Shown: positions 1 to 6,236, counted from the first letter of the stretch. The stretch: DNA of 6,645 bases from Mailhella massiliensis (GCF_020741395.1 NZ_DYZA01000236.1:1-6645), one strand, 5' to 3'. A program made the numbers and translations. Notes: generated by a model from the letters alone, not told the origin.

Positions 1-748
1 ATTCTTCTTCCATGGCTTCCATCCCTACCAGATTGTTCATTTCCGGCGGGTAGATCTTGATGGTGAAGAACCAGGCGATGGGGGTGAGGATGAGTACCAT
101 GGGCATGCCTACGCAGGCCCATTCCAGGAAGGAGATGTTGACGTTGGCGGTATCCTTGAGCAGACCGATGGTCATGGCGTTCATGGAGGAGCCGGCCGGG
201 GTGCCGACGCCGCCGATGAGGCAGGCGAAGGGCAGGCCTATCATCATGGCGCGGCCGAAGGAGCTTGCGCCCTGCATGCAGTCGTTTTTCTGCAGAATGA
301 CCAGGGCGACGGGCAGAAGCATGGCCATGACGGGGATATCAGCCAGGAAGGAGGAAAGGATGCCGCCCGCCATCATGAGGTAGAGCAGCAGCTTGCCTGG
401 GTTGCCCCGGGACTTCACACTTTCCCAGAGAACGATGCGGCGGCTGAACCCGGAATTCTGGAACGCTATGGACACGATGAACATGGCGAACACGAAGAAC
501 ACCGTGGGCGTGGCGAAATTGCCCATCATCTTGGGCAGCGGGGCGACGTGGAAAATGGCCGGAAGCACAGTGAAGAGGATTGCGGCGAAGGCGATGGGCA
601 GGGCTTCCGTCACCCAGAAGAGCACCGCGGCGAGCATGAAGATAATGGCATACTGTCCGTTGGGGGTCAGCCCTTCAGGGGTGGGCATCAGGTATAAGAC
701 GACGGAGAGCAGAACGATACTGAGGAAACTGATGAGTTTTTTCCGCAT
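1..748 (-). CDS. DASS/SLC13-family anion transporter, N-terminal part (runs off the window)
   Basis: The first 249 codons are present; the gene continues beyond position 1. DASS proteins are inner-membrane carriers that import dicarboxylates, tartrate, sulfate or similar anions, usually with sodium. Seen here: a hydrophobic helix at residues 5-22, the family hallmark FWVTEALPI (44-52), several further membrane segments, and a glycine-rich substrate-site loop GGVGTPAGSSMNAM (179-192) that matches the first-half binding loop of VcINDY-like carriers. The usual SNT motif before MLLP is replaced by A136-D137-I138, so the first sodium site may differ or be absent. The ATG at 748 is preceded by GGAG at a 7-nt gap, which supports this start. 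It is the third gene of a minus-strand operon behind two redox proteins, which suggests it supplies their substrate. Family assignment is firm; substrate and coupling ion are unknown. Confidence 0.88.
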   Translation of the reverse strand, partial: MRKKLISFLSIVLLSVVLYLMPTPEGLTPNGQYAIIFMLAAVLFWVTEALPIAFAAILFTVLPAIFHVAPLPKMMGNFATPTVFFVFAMFIVSIAFQNSGFSRRIVLWESVKSRGNPGKLLLYLMMAGGILSSFLADIPVMAMLLPVALVILQKNDCMQGASSFGRAMMIGLPFACLIGGVGTPAGSSMNAMTIGLLKDTANVNISFLEWACVGMPMVLILTPIAWFFTIKIYPPEMNNLVGMEAMEEE

Positions 749-755
749 CTTTTTT

Positions 756-759
756 CTCC
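756..759 (-). promoter_or_regulatory. Ribosome binding site of the DASS transporter gene
   Basis: GGAG on the minus strand, 7 nt before the ATG at 748. It lies just downstream of the hairpin arm ending at 766, so a folded hairpin would leave it accessible. It decides the start of the transporter gene. Confidence 0.65.
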
Positions 760-765
760 AAAGAG

Positions 766-792
766 AAAGGGCGGAGCGGAACTCCGCCCTTT
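766..792 (-). terminator. Intergenic GC-rich hairpin, possible partial terminator or processing site
   Basis: A perfect 11-bp inverted repeat (arms 766-776 and 782-792, loop of 5 nt) sits between the flavoprotein stop codon and the transporter start. Read on the minus strand, the stem ends in UUU followed by CUCUUU, a broken U-tract. That is weaker than a classical intrinsic terminator but could cause partial termination, or could protect the upstream message after cleavage. Either would lower transporter expression relative to the two redox genes. Confidence 0.5.
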
Positions 793-804
793 TGTGGCCT
801 GAAG

Positions 805-2520
805 TTACATCTTGGGGAAGGTAAAGTTATCCATGTAGTAGCGGTAGGGCTGCACAGGATATTCTTCTATGGGGACGCGGACTTTGGAGAAGACAGGCTG
901 CTTGTCGTCACCCTGGCGCACATGCAGCCAGGCCAGCCATTCTTCGTTGTTGCGCTCGGGATAGTCTTCGCGATAGTGCCCGGCGCGGGATTCCTTACGC
1001 AGCAGGGAGGAACGCACGAACAGTTCGGAGCGCATGAGCATGGTCTTCGCTTCATAGAACTTGCAAAGATCGCGCGGATCCTTGGCCATCATGCGGTCGG
1101 CCAGTTCGTTGGCGTAGTCTACGCGTTTGAGGGCGTTGGTCAGGCTGGCTTCGCTCTTGATGAGGCAGACATCGGCGGGGTAAACGATTTCCTGGGCTTC
1201 ACGGATGATATCCTTGGTATCGATGCCCTTGCGGCCGATGGGGGCCAGAGCTTCCTTGAGGGCTTCGCCGGCCTGCGTCATGTTTACGGCGTTCTTTTTC
1301 TCCTGGGCCTTATGGGCCGCGTTGGCGCCGGCGATGTAACCGGTGACGGCGGTGGTGCACAGAGCCCAGCCGCCCATGTACACGCCGGGGTCGAAGCCTT
1401 TGCAGCGGCAGGCGGCGAACATGCCGGGGATGGTAGTTTCGTAGTTAAGGTCGGTCACGGGGCCGCCGCTGTGCCACATGATCTGAGGCATCCAGCGCGT
1501 CTTGCCGTCGAAGAACTTCATACCGTGCTCGTTGACGAGGCGATCATAGTTGATCTTGGCCCAGCCGCGGACAGGTTCCATCAGCTTGGCGTTTTCCTTG
1601 GTCATGGGAGTGGTGTCGAAGAAGATGGGATCTCTGCCGGCCCTGGCTTCAAAGGCCATGCCGCGTGAGTTGTAGGTAGTGTCGGTATTGGGACCCAGCT
1701 TTTCGGAGTAGTACTTCTTCATGAAGTCTTCCCCGTCCTTGTTCACAAGGCGTGCTCCCAGGGGCAGAAGGCCGGTCTGGCCTTCCCAGGAAAACACGAC
1801 GGGCTGGATCCAGATGTTCATGAACTCGTTGTGTGAGAGTTCGGCTCCGGCCTTGTAAGCCAGGTAGCCGCCTTCACCTGTGGAGTTGGACATGGTGATG
1901 TAGGAGGGGCGCCATCCGCCGCCGCCCGTGGCAAGTACTACAGCGGGAGCTTCGAAAACAAAGGTTTCGCCGCTTTGGGTATGGAAGCCTGCCGCGCCTG
2001 CCACTTCACCGGCATCGTCCTTGAAGATATCGGTAATGGCCACGCGGAAGATACGGCGCACGCCGAGGCGGTCGGCCTCGCGGACCAGGGCATCACGCAT
2101 ACTCGGGCCGCCCGTGCCGTACGGACGGATGAGCAGCATTTTCATGTGCTTGAGGTTGCGCTGCGGAATGGCAAGAAGCTTTCCGTTTTCGTCGCGGGCA
2201 AACTGCACGCCGAGGCGTTCATAGTGCTGGAAGCGTTCGTAGGATTCTTTGAGGATGCGCTGTACGAGAGGCTGGTCGCAAAGGCCGTCATAGTAGTAGA
2301 CGACGTCGTCAAGAGCAGCTTCCACCGTCGTGTCCTGCACGCACTGGAAGTCGCCGCCGGAAGCGGTGCCGAGTCCGCCCCAGTCGGCGGGGCCTTTGTC
2401 GACGAGGACGACGTTTTCAACATGTTCGCGAGCGCTGATGGCTGCCCAGAGACCGGAGAAGCCGCCGCCGATGATAAGAACGTCCGCTTTGATATGATGG
2501 TCGATATTCGTCTGTTTCAT
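805..2520 (-). CDS. FAD-dependent oxidoreductase of the fumarate reductase / AprA superfamily, substrate unknown
   Basis: A 571-residue cytoplasmic flavoprotein with no signal peptide and no membrane segment. Residues 14-41 form the FAD-binding Rossmann motif (GGGFSG at 18-23, acidic D41). ATGGGG (197-202) and the STGEGGYLAYKAGA stretch (213-226) are typical of the SdhA/FrdA/NadB/AprA superfamily, as is the C-terminal ESRAGHYREDYPERN (510-524). The histidine that carries covalent FAD in SdhA/FrdA is absent near GGLGTASGG, so FAD is probably non-covalent. By hand alignment, fumarate reductase's HPT histidine is Q239 (NIWIQP), H350 (HSGGPVTD) and R286 are kept, and the later catalytic arginine is missing. 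The usual acidic FAD residue in the GLFAxG(D/E) motif is R372. Fumarate is therefore an unlikely substrate. The ATG at 2520 has AAGGAG 7 nt upstream, inside the end of the preceding gene. It probably receives electrons from that gene's iron-sulfur product. Confidence 0.85.
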   Translation of the reverse strand: MKQTNIDHHIKADVLIIGGGFSGLWAAISAREHVENVVLVDKGPADWGGLGTASGGDFQCVQDTTVEAALDDVVYYYDGLCDQPLVQRILKESYERFQHYERLGVQFARDENGKLLAIPQRNLKHMKMLLIRPYGTGGPSMRDALVREADRLGVRRIFRVAITDIFKDDAGEVAGAAGFHTQSGETFVFEAPAVVLATGGGGWRPSYITMSNSTGEGGYLAYKAGAELSHNEFMNIWIQPVVFSWEGQTGLLPLGARLVNKDGEDFMKKYYSEKLGPNTDTTYNSRGMAFEARAGRDPIFFDTTPMTKENAKLMEPVRGWAKINYDRLVNEHGMKFFDGKTRWMPQIMWHSGGPVTDLNYETTIPGMFAACRCKGFDPGVYMGGWALCTTAVTGYIAGANAAHKAQEKKNAVNMTQAGEALKEALAPIGRKGIDTKDIIREAQEIVYPADVCLIKSEASLTNALKRVDYANELADRMMAKDPRDLCKFYEAKTMLMRSELFVRSSLLRKESRAGHYREDYPERNNEEWLAWLHVRQGDDKQPVFSKVRVPIEEYPVQPYRYYMDNFTFPKM

Positions 2521-2522
2521 CT

Positions 2523-3695
2523 CTACACTCCTTCGCGTTCGAATTCGATGGTACGGGGCAGCCGTTCCTTGAAGGGGTCGATGAGGATGGCGCCGACAGG
2601 ACAGGCGATTTCACAGAAGTAGCAGGTCATGCAGTCGTTCTTGTAGGCGGCTTCCGCCTTGGCCCCGCAGGTGACGCAGCGGTTGGCTTCAAGGATCATG
2701 GTTTCATATTTGAACATCTGGCCGGGAGCGACCTCATTACGCGGAGTGGCCGGCAGATTGCCGATGGGCAGTTCTTTGGAGTACTGGAACATTTTTTCCG
2801 TGGGCATGGCGGCGATCTCGCGTTTCTTCACAGGACGGGATTCCAGCATGTCCCAGCCGTCGACAAAGCAGTTGGCGGAGTAGGCCGCCTCGCGCGCGTC
2901 GGCAACTTCATGAGCGGGGTCGTGGGAGGCGCCGCGAACGGGGCCGGCAGCAAATACGCCGTTGGTTCTGGTAGCCAGGGTGACGGGGTCGGCGTCGATC
3001 TTGCCGTCGACGATATCCACGACGGAAGCGAACTGTGCCGCACTGTCCTTGCCGGTGGCGATGATCACGGCCTTGGTGTGGGCCTTGCGCAGGCCGCGGA
3101 CGGTGATCTGTTCCCCGTCGCCGACGGGCGTACCGGTTTTGAATTCAATGCCGCAGCTTTTGAACCATGCTATCTGCGCGTCGAGCAGCTCGGCGGGGAC
3201 GCTTTCGCGGAATTGCCCGCCCAGACTTTCTTCCTTTTCATAAACGACGACGGAGTAGCCGCGTCTGCGCATGAAGTAGGCTGCCGCAAGACCGGCGGCG
3301 CCGGAGCCGATGACGGCTACTGTGCCCGCTCGGCTTATGTCGGGCAGGGCGGGTTCGTGCTCAAGGATCCAGTGGCCGAGATAGTCTTCCATGGCCGCGA
3401 TGTTGACGGAGGCGTCGATTTTCTTGCGGGTGCAGGTTTTTTCACAGAAATGAGGGCATACACGGCTGGTGAACAGAGGGAAGGGGTTGTACTGCAGCAG
3501 CTCATCGGCCGCATCGGCATGACGGCCCTGCTGAAGCAGGTGCATGTAGCTGCGCACATCGACGCCGGCGGGGCAGGCTGCGCTGCAGGGTGAGGCCTTT
3601 TCCTGGTGCGTATTCAGGCGGTAAACATCAAATGAACACGTTTTAAAACAGGAACCGCATCCAATGCATTTTTCCTGGTCGATGGAACGTAACAT
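2523..3695 (-). CDS. Iron-sulfur/FAD electron-transfer protein, GltD-like but lacking the NAD(P)H domain
   Basis: A 390-residue cytoplasmic protein. An N-terminal [4Fe-4S] motif has C10, C13, C16 and C20. A GltD/dihydropyrimidine-dehydrogenase type domain follows (C37, C41, then C80, C84, C88; about 36-115). Next is an FAD-binding Rossmann start (GSGAAG 130-135, E153, GGQFR 159-163), then IIATG (211-215). Only about 30 residues later comes the closing FAD strand GVFAAGP (246-252). In the family a complete NAD(P)H Rossmann domain lies between these two points; here it is missing. The acidic residue of the GVFAxGD motif is P252. A C-terminal ferredoxin-like region has C340, C343 and the cluster C355, C358, C361, C365-P. 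It probably serves as an electron relay to the flavoprotein encoded 2 nt downstream, much as AprB serves AprA. The immediate electron donor is unknown. The start is supported by GAGGAGG 4 nt upstream. Confidence 0.85.
   Translation of the reverse strand: MLRSIDQEKCIGCGSCFKTCSFDVYRLNTHQEKASPCSAACPAGVDVRSYMHLLQQGRHADAADELLQYNPFPLFTSRVCPHFCEKTCTRKKIDASVNIAAMEDYLGHWILEHEPALPDISRAGTVAVIGSGAAGLAAAYFMRRRGYSVVVYEKEESLGGQFRESVPAELLDAQIAWFKSCGIEFKTGTPVGDGEQITVRGLRKAHTKAVIIATGKDSAAQFASVVDIVDGKIDADPVTLATRTNGVFAAGPVRGASHDPAHEVADAREAAYSANCFVDGWDMLESRPVKKREIAAMPTEKMFQYSKELPIGNLPATPRNEVAPGQMFKYETMILEANRCVTCGAKAEAAYKNDCMTCYFCEIACPVGAILIDPFKERLPRTIEFEREGV
2528..2533 (-). promoter_or_regulatory. Ribosome binding site of the flavoprotein gene, inside the upstream gene
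   Basis: AAGGAG on the minus strand, 7 nt before the ATG at 2520. It lies within the last codons of the iron-sulfur gene, whose TAG stop (2523-2525) falls between it and the ATG. This arrangement favours translational coupling and equal amounts of the two proteins. Confidence 0.75.
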
Positions 3696-3699
3696 AAGA

Positions 3700-3706
3700 C
3701 CTCCTC
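3700..3706 (-). promoter_or_regulatory. Strong ribosome binding site of the iron-sulfur/FAD protein
   Basis: GAGGAGG on the minus strand ends 4 nt before the ATG at 3695. The match to the anti-Shine-Dalgarno sequence is strong although the gap is short. It fixes the start so that the N-terminal cysteine cluster is included. Confidence 0.75.
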
Positions 3707-3832
3707 ATAAATGTGGATTCAGCCCTCGGCGGCTGATACTTCAGGCTCGTGAATAAAGTAACCTATGAGGAAAAAGTGCCTTGTAGTCCCAGCTAATTTT
3801 TTGTGTTATTTTTCTCTTTTTCAAAAAAAATG
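3707..3832 (-). promoter_or_regulatory. Operon upstream region with a weak promoter candidate
   Basis: About 125 nt separate the first operon gene from the IS66 end and must hold the native promoter unless it was displaced. The distal part (about 3795-3831) is very A/T-rich. One sigma70-like pair is visible on the minus strand: TTGAAA (3819-3824) and AAAAAT (3796-3801), 17 nt apart, with only 4 of 6 matches in the -10. The A/T-rich stretch could also act as an UP element or bending tract. No clear sigma54 site is present. Confidence 0.35.
3719..3736. repeat. Short inverted repeat in the operon leader
   Basis: TCAGCC (3719-3724) and GGCTGA (3731-3736) form a perfect 6-bp stem around a 6-nt loop, just upstream of the ribosome binding site of the first operon gene. 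It could be a leader hairpin or a small operator. There is no direct evidence for either. Confidence 0.35.
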
Positions 3833-3856
3833 GTAAGCGTCAAACGTAACGGCGCA
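3833..3856 (+). repeat. IS66 terminal inverted repeat, tnpC side
   Basis: This 24-nt end begins GTAAGCGTCAAA. Compared with the other end read on the minus strand, 18 of 24 positions match, including the first eight (GTAAGCGT). It fixes the left boundary of the element. Confidence 0.88.
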
Positions 3857-3857
3857 T

Positions 3858-3901
3858 AGACAATCCCAGCTCCGAAATGATTCTCAGAGCTGGGATTGTC
3901 T
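3858..3901. repeat. Perfect 15-bp hairpin directly after tnpC
   Basis: Arms 3858-3872 and 3887-3901 are perfect inverted repeats (AGACAATCCCAGCTC and its complement) around a 14-nt loop. The hairpin starts 2 nt after the tnpC stop codon and ends just before the terminal repeat. No U-tract follows it on the minus strand, so it is not a classical intrinsic terminator. It may block transcription into the neighbouring operon, stabilise the tnpC message, or serve as a subterminal protein site. Confidence 0.6.
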
Positions 3902-3903
3902 CA

Positions 3904-5511
3904 TCATTTTACTTTACACGTCTCCGGAGCCTTCCAGGGGAGGAGACTCCGGAGTATGTCCGGTCTGGTCAGATCTGTACCATTGGCCATTTTCAGCAGC
4001 CAGGTCAAGTAGCGGTAGGGGTCCAGTTGGTTTTCCAGGGCTGTCTGGATCATAGAAAAAATTACAGCACTGCCAGCAGCCCCCTTGGGCGTATTGGCAA
4101 ACAGAAAGTTCTTCCGGTCAATCACAAAGGGCTTTATGCTTCGCTCAGCACGATTATTGGAAATCTCCAATCTGCCGTCCCGCAGATAGTTGACCAGGTA
4201 CGGCCATTGCTCCTTGAGATAGGTAAATGCTTTGCCCAGGGCAGACTTCGGCGCTGCCGTTCTGGTATTTGCCCATGCCAATAAAGCGTCCAGAACAGGT
4301 TTTGCCTGTTCCAGCCGCTGGACGTATCGTTCTTCTGGAGAAAGGCCGCTGAACGTATCCTCCAATTCAAACAGCTTATTGCAATAAGCCAGGCCCTGCG
4401 TGGCAGAACCACCTTTTGCCTTCCCTTTGGGCAGAGATTTGACTGCTTCATCAAACTTCCGCCGGGCATGGGCCCAGCAGCCAACCACGGTGATTTCATC
4501 CGAAAGATTGTGGTATCCGGCATAACCGTCCGTGTGGAGGTAGCCCCGGAAGCCTGTCAGAAACGCTTTTGGATGCCTGGCGCCCCGGCCCGGCTGGTAC
4601 TCGTACAGGACAATGGGCTTGTCCGTATCGCCACTGGTCCGGTACAGCCACATATAGCTCTCACTCTGAGGTTTTTTGTCCGGTTCATGGAGCACCTGCA
4701 GCGTTGTCTCATCCGCATGGAGCACTGCTCTGCCAAGCAGCTCTTTATGCATCTGCTCATACACTGGGGTCAGATAATCCTCCGCTGCCCGCAGGATCCA
4801 GTTGGACATGGTCTGCCGGCTCAAAGAGATACCCTGGCGACGCAGCTCCTGCTCCTGTCGGTATAGCGGACTGCCCATCACAAATTTCTGCGTCATAATG
4901 TGGGCAATGGCTTCCGGTGTGGCAAAGCTGCCGGGGATGATATTCTTCTCCCGGGGTGCTTTAATAACCGGCGTCTTAATGTCCTCCTGGTCGCAGGTCC
5001 GGCAGGCGTAAGTGTGGTAACGGTGTTCCTCCACAACCAAACGGATGGGCTCAATCTTGAGCCGTTTGACCACTTCCACACCGATTTCCGTCATGGTATC
5101 TCCGCATTTGGGGCACACCAGTTCGTCACCCTCCAGACGGTGTTCTACCACCTCCGTGGGCATACCTTCCGGAATGTTGTCCAAGGTGTATTCATGCTTT
5201 TTGTGGCGCGTATGAGCAGCCACAGCGGTAACTTCTTCCTTCTCGGGCTGGGCAAATACCTCTACTTCATTGAACAGGAAACTGAGCTGCTCTGTGAGGG
5301 GTTCGTCACACTTTTCCGAGGACGCGCCAAATTGCTTATGCCGTACAAGGCGCAGCGCCTCCATAAGCAAATCCACCTGGTTTTCCAAATGGGAAATACG
5401 CTCGTTCTGGGTCAGAAGCTGTTGCCCCTGACCCAGTAATTTCTCATATTCCGCACGGGAAATGGTGACCAGTTCCGTGTTGCTTGTTCCGTAAAGTTCT
5501 GTATTTTTCAT
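3904..5511 (-). CDS. tnpC: IS66-family transposase TnpC (DDE)
   Basis: A 535-residue DDE transposase that cuts and joins the ends of the element. Layout: an N-terminal leucine-zipper-like helix (about 20-60, with the family motif RHKQFGASSEK), a zinc-binding domain (C133, C136, C170, C173), and the catalytic core. The core carries D267 (HADETT), D328 (HTDGYAGY) and E456 (NNRAERSIKP), with the family's GCWAHARRKF at 344-353. The IS66 C-terminal domain follows. Length and motifs are complete, so it is probably active. It starts 39 nt after the tnpB stop with no visible Shine-Dalgarno sequence, but a consensus -10 box lies 6 nt before the ATG. The start could be a little downstream if the leaderless arrangement is not real. 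Confidence 0.95.
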   Translation of the reverse strand: MKNTELYGTSNTELVTISRAEYEKLLGQGQQLLTQNERISHLENQVDLLMEALRLVRHKQFGASSEKCDEPLTEQLSFLFNEVEVFAQPEKEEVTAVAAHTRHKKHEYTLDNIPEGMPTEVVEHRLEGDELVCPKCGDTMTEIGVEVVKRLKIEPIRLVVEEHRYHTYACRTCDQEDIKTPVIKAPREKNIIPGSFATPEAIAHIMTQKFVMGSPLYRQEQELRRQGISLSRQTMSNWILRAAEDYLTPVYEQMHKELLGRAVLHADETTLQVLHEPDKKPQSESYMWLYRTSGDTDKPIVLYEYQPGRGARHPKAFLTGFRGYLHTDGYAGYHNLSDEITVVGCWAHARRKFDEAVKSLPKGKAKGGSATQGLAYCNKLFELEDTFSGLSPEERYVQRLEQAKPVLDALLAWANTRTAAPKSALGKAFTYLKEQWPYLVNYLRDGRLEISNNRAERSIKPFVIDRKNFLFANTPKGAAGSAVIFSMIQTALENQLDPYRYLTWLLKMANGTDLTRPDILRSLLPWKAPETCKVK

Positions 5512-5517
5512 GGGTCT

Positions 5518-5545
5518 ATTATACCATATTGGTGAAAAAATGCAA
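5518..5545 (-). promoter_or_regulatory. Extended -10 promoter candidate placed at the tnpC start
   Basis: On the minus strand TGGTATAAT contains a perfect TATAAT (5518-5523) with the TGn extension. A partial -35, TTGCAT (5540-5545), lies 16 nt upstream. The TATAAT ends only 6 nt before the ATG at 5511, so transcription would start at or next to the initiation codon. That would give a leaderless message, which fits the absence of a Shine-Dalgarno sequence. Confidence 0.5.
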
Positions 5546-5550
5546 AAACT

Positions 5551-5907
5551 TTAGAGGATCTCCAGACCAGAAACAGGCTTATGTGCCTTGGGCTGGTCAA
5601 CACTTAATCCCTCCATAAGCCAGCGGTATTGTTGGGGAGTCAAAGCTCTGGCCTCACTCTCGTTTCTGGGCCATTGGAAGATGCCGGACTCCAGGCGCTT
5701 GTAGAGCAGCACAAAGCCATTGCCTTCCCAGTACAGCGCCTTGATCCGATCCCGGCGTCTGCCGCAGAACAGGAACAGCGTGTTGGTGAATGGATCCAGC
5801 GAAAATTCCTGTTGAACCAACGCAGCCAGGCCGTCGATCCCACGGCGCAGATCTGTATACCCGCAGGCGATATACACCTTGTCAGCGCCGGTGAAGTCGC
5901 TCAGCAT
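5551..5907 (-). CDS. tnpB: IS66-family accessory protein TnpB
   Basis: A 118-residue protein matching the IS66 Orf2-like family across its length. The signature runs from the N-terminal YIACGYTDLRRGIDGLAALV stretch through NTLFLFCGRRRDRIKALYWE to GFVLLYKRLE and FQWPR. TnpB is required together with TnpA for transposition in studied IS66 elements, but its biochemical role is unclear. This is not the RNA-guided TnpB of IS200/IS605. Its ATG overlaps the tnpA stop as ATGCTGA, so it is probably translated by coupling, and no independent ribosome binding site is visible. Confidence 0.95.
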   Translation of the reverse strand: MLSDFTGADKVYIACGYTDLRRGIDGLAALVQQEFSLDPFTNTLFLFCGRRRDRIKALYWEGNGFVLLYKRLESGIFQWPRNESEARALTPQQYRWLMEGLSVDQPKAHKPVSGLEIL

Positions 5908-6233
5908 GATTGCAGAGCCCGGAGGACTGTTTCTACAGTGGCAGCATCCGCACCGCTGTGAATATCCGCCTCCATACCATGGATCCGAATTGTCACGGCC
6001 ACACCGTCAGTACATACCGCCTGTACCGGCGTCACCTCTGTAAATTGAACTTCTTGCTGTGCCTGGACCATGGCATACACTTTTCTCTGCCATCTGTAGT
6101 AGGATGAGATATTGATGTCATGCTCCTGGCACCACTGCCGTACACTCATACCACTGTCTCGGCACTCGGATACAATCTGTACCCACTGTGCCAGTTTGTT
6201 CTGCTCGTTGTATGCTCGTAGTCCACTGTTCAT
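5901..6233 (-). CDS. tnpA: IS66-family accessory protein TnpA (helix-turn-helix)
   Basis: About 110 residues with an N-terminal helix-turn-helix of the transposase-8/IS3-OrfA type: a helix around LAQWVQIVSECRDSG, then MSVRQWCQEHDINISSYYRWQRKV as the DNA-recognition part. The C-terminal half, about 45 residues, is typical of IS66 TnpA. It probably binds the element ends or its own promoter. The start chosen is the ATG at 6231-6233, because GGAGG lies 7 nt upstream; a GTG at 6276-6278 would add 15 residues but has no comparable site and falls inside the repeated leader. The stop overlaps the tnpB start. Confidence 0.9.
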   Translation of the reverse strand: MNSGLRAYNEQNKLAQWVQIVSECRDSGMSVRQWCQEHDINISSYYRWQRKVYAMVQAQQEVQFTEVTPVQAVCTDGVAVTIRIHGMEADIHSGADAATVETVLRALQSC

Positions 6234-6236
6234 AAT

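Noticed and set aside
393..824. Plus-strand open frames across 57-383 and 393-824
   Set aside because: They lie opposite the transporter gene, which has clear DASS motifs and membrane segments; the plus-strand products look random.
922..1668. Long plus-strand open frame of 248 codons opposite the flavoprotein gene
   Set aside because: It is antisense to a well-supported gene, low in complexity (rich in G, A, V, H), has no recognisable domain, and comes from the third-position GC bias of the real gene.
2910..3593. Plus-strand open frame of 227 codons opposite the iron-sulfur protein gene
   Set aside because: Same reason: a composition-driven shadow of a gene with clear cysteine motifs on the minus strand.
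3757..3785. Possible sigma54 promoter (GGCAC near 3777) upstream of the operon
   Set aside because: The required GC element at the correct distance is absent.
3787..3871. TCCCAGCT occurs both outside (3787-3794) and inside (3864-3871) the IS
   Set aside because: Eight bases with no further similarity around them; chance is sufficient and it does not match the IS66 duplication position.
4900..5439. Plus-strand open frame of 179 codons opposite tnpC
   Set aside because: It is antisense to the transposase, whose DDE and zinc-binding motifs are intact; no domain or ribosome binding site supports it.
5551..5907. tnpB as an RNA-guided nuclease with an associated omega RNA
   Set aside because: The name is shared, but this is the 118-residue IS66 accessory protein, with none of the RuvC or zinc-finger features of IS200/IS605 TnpB.
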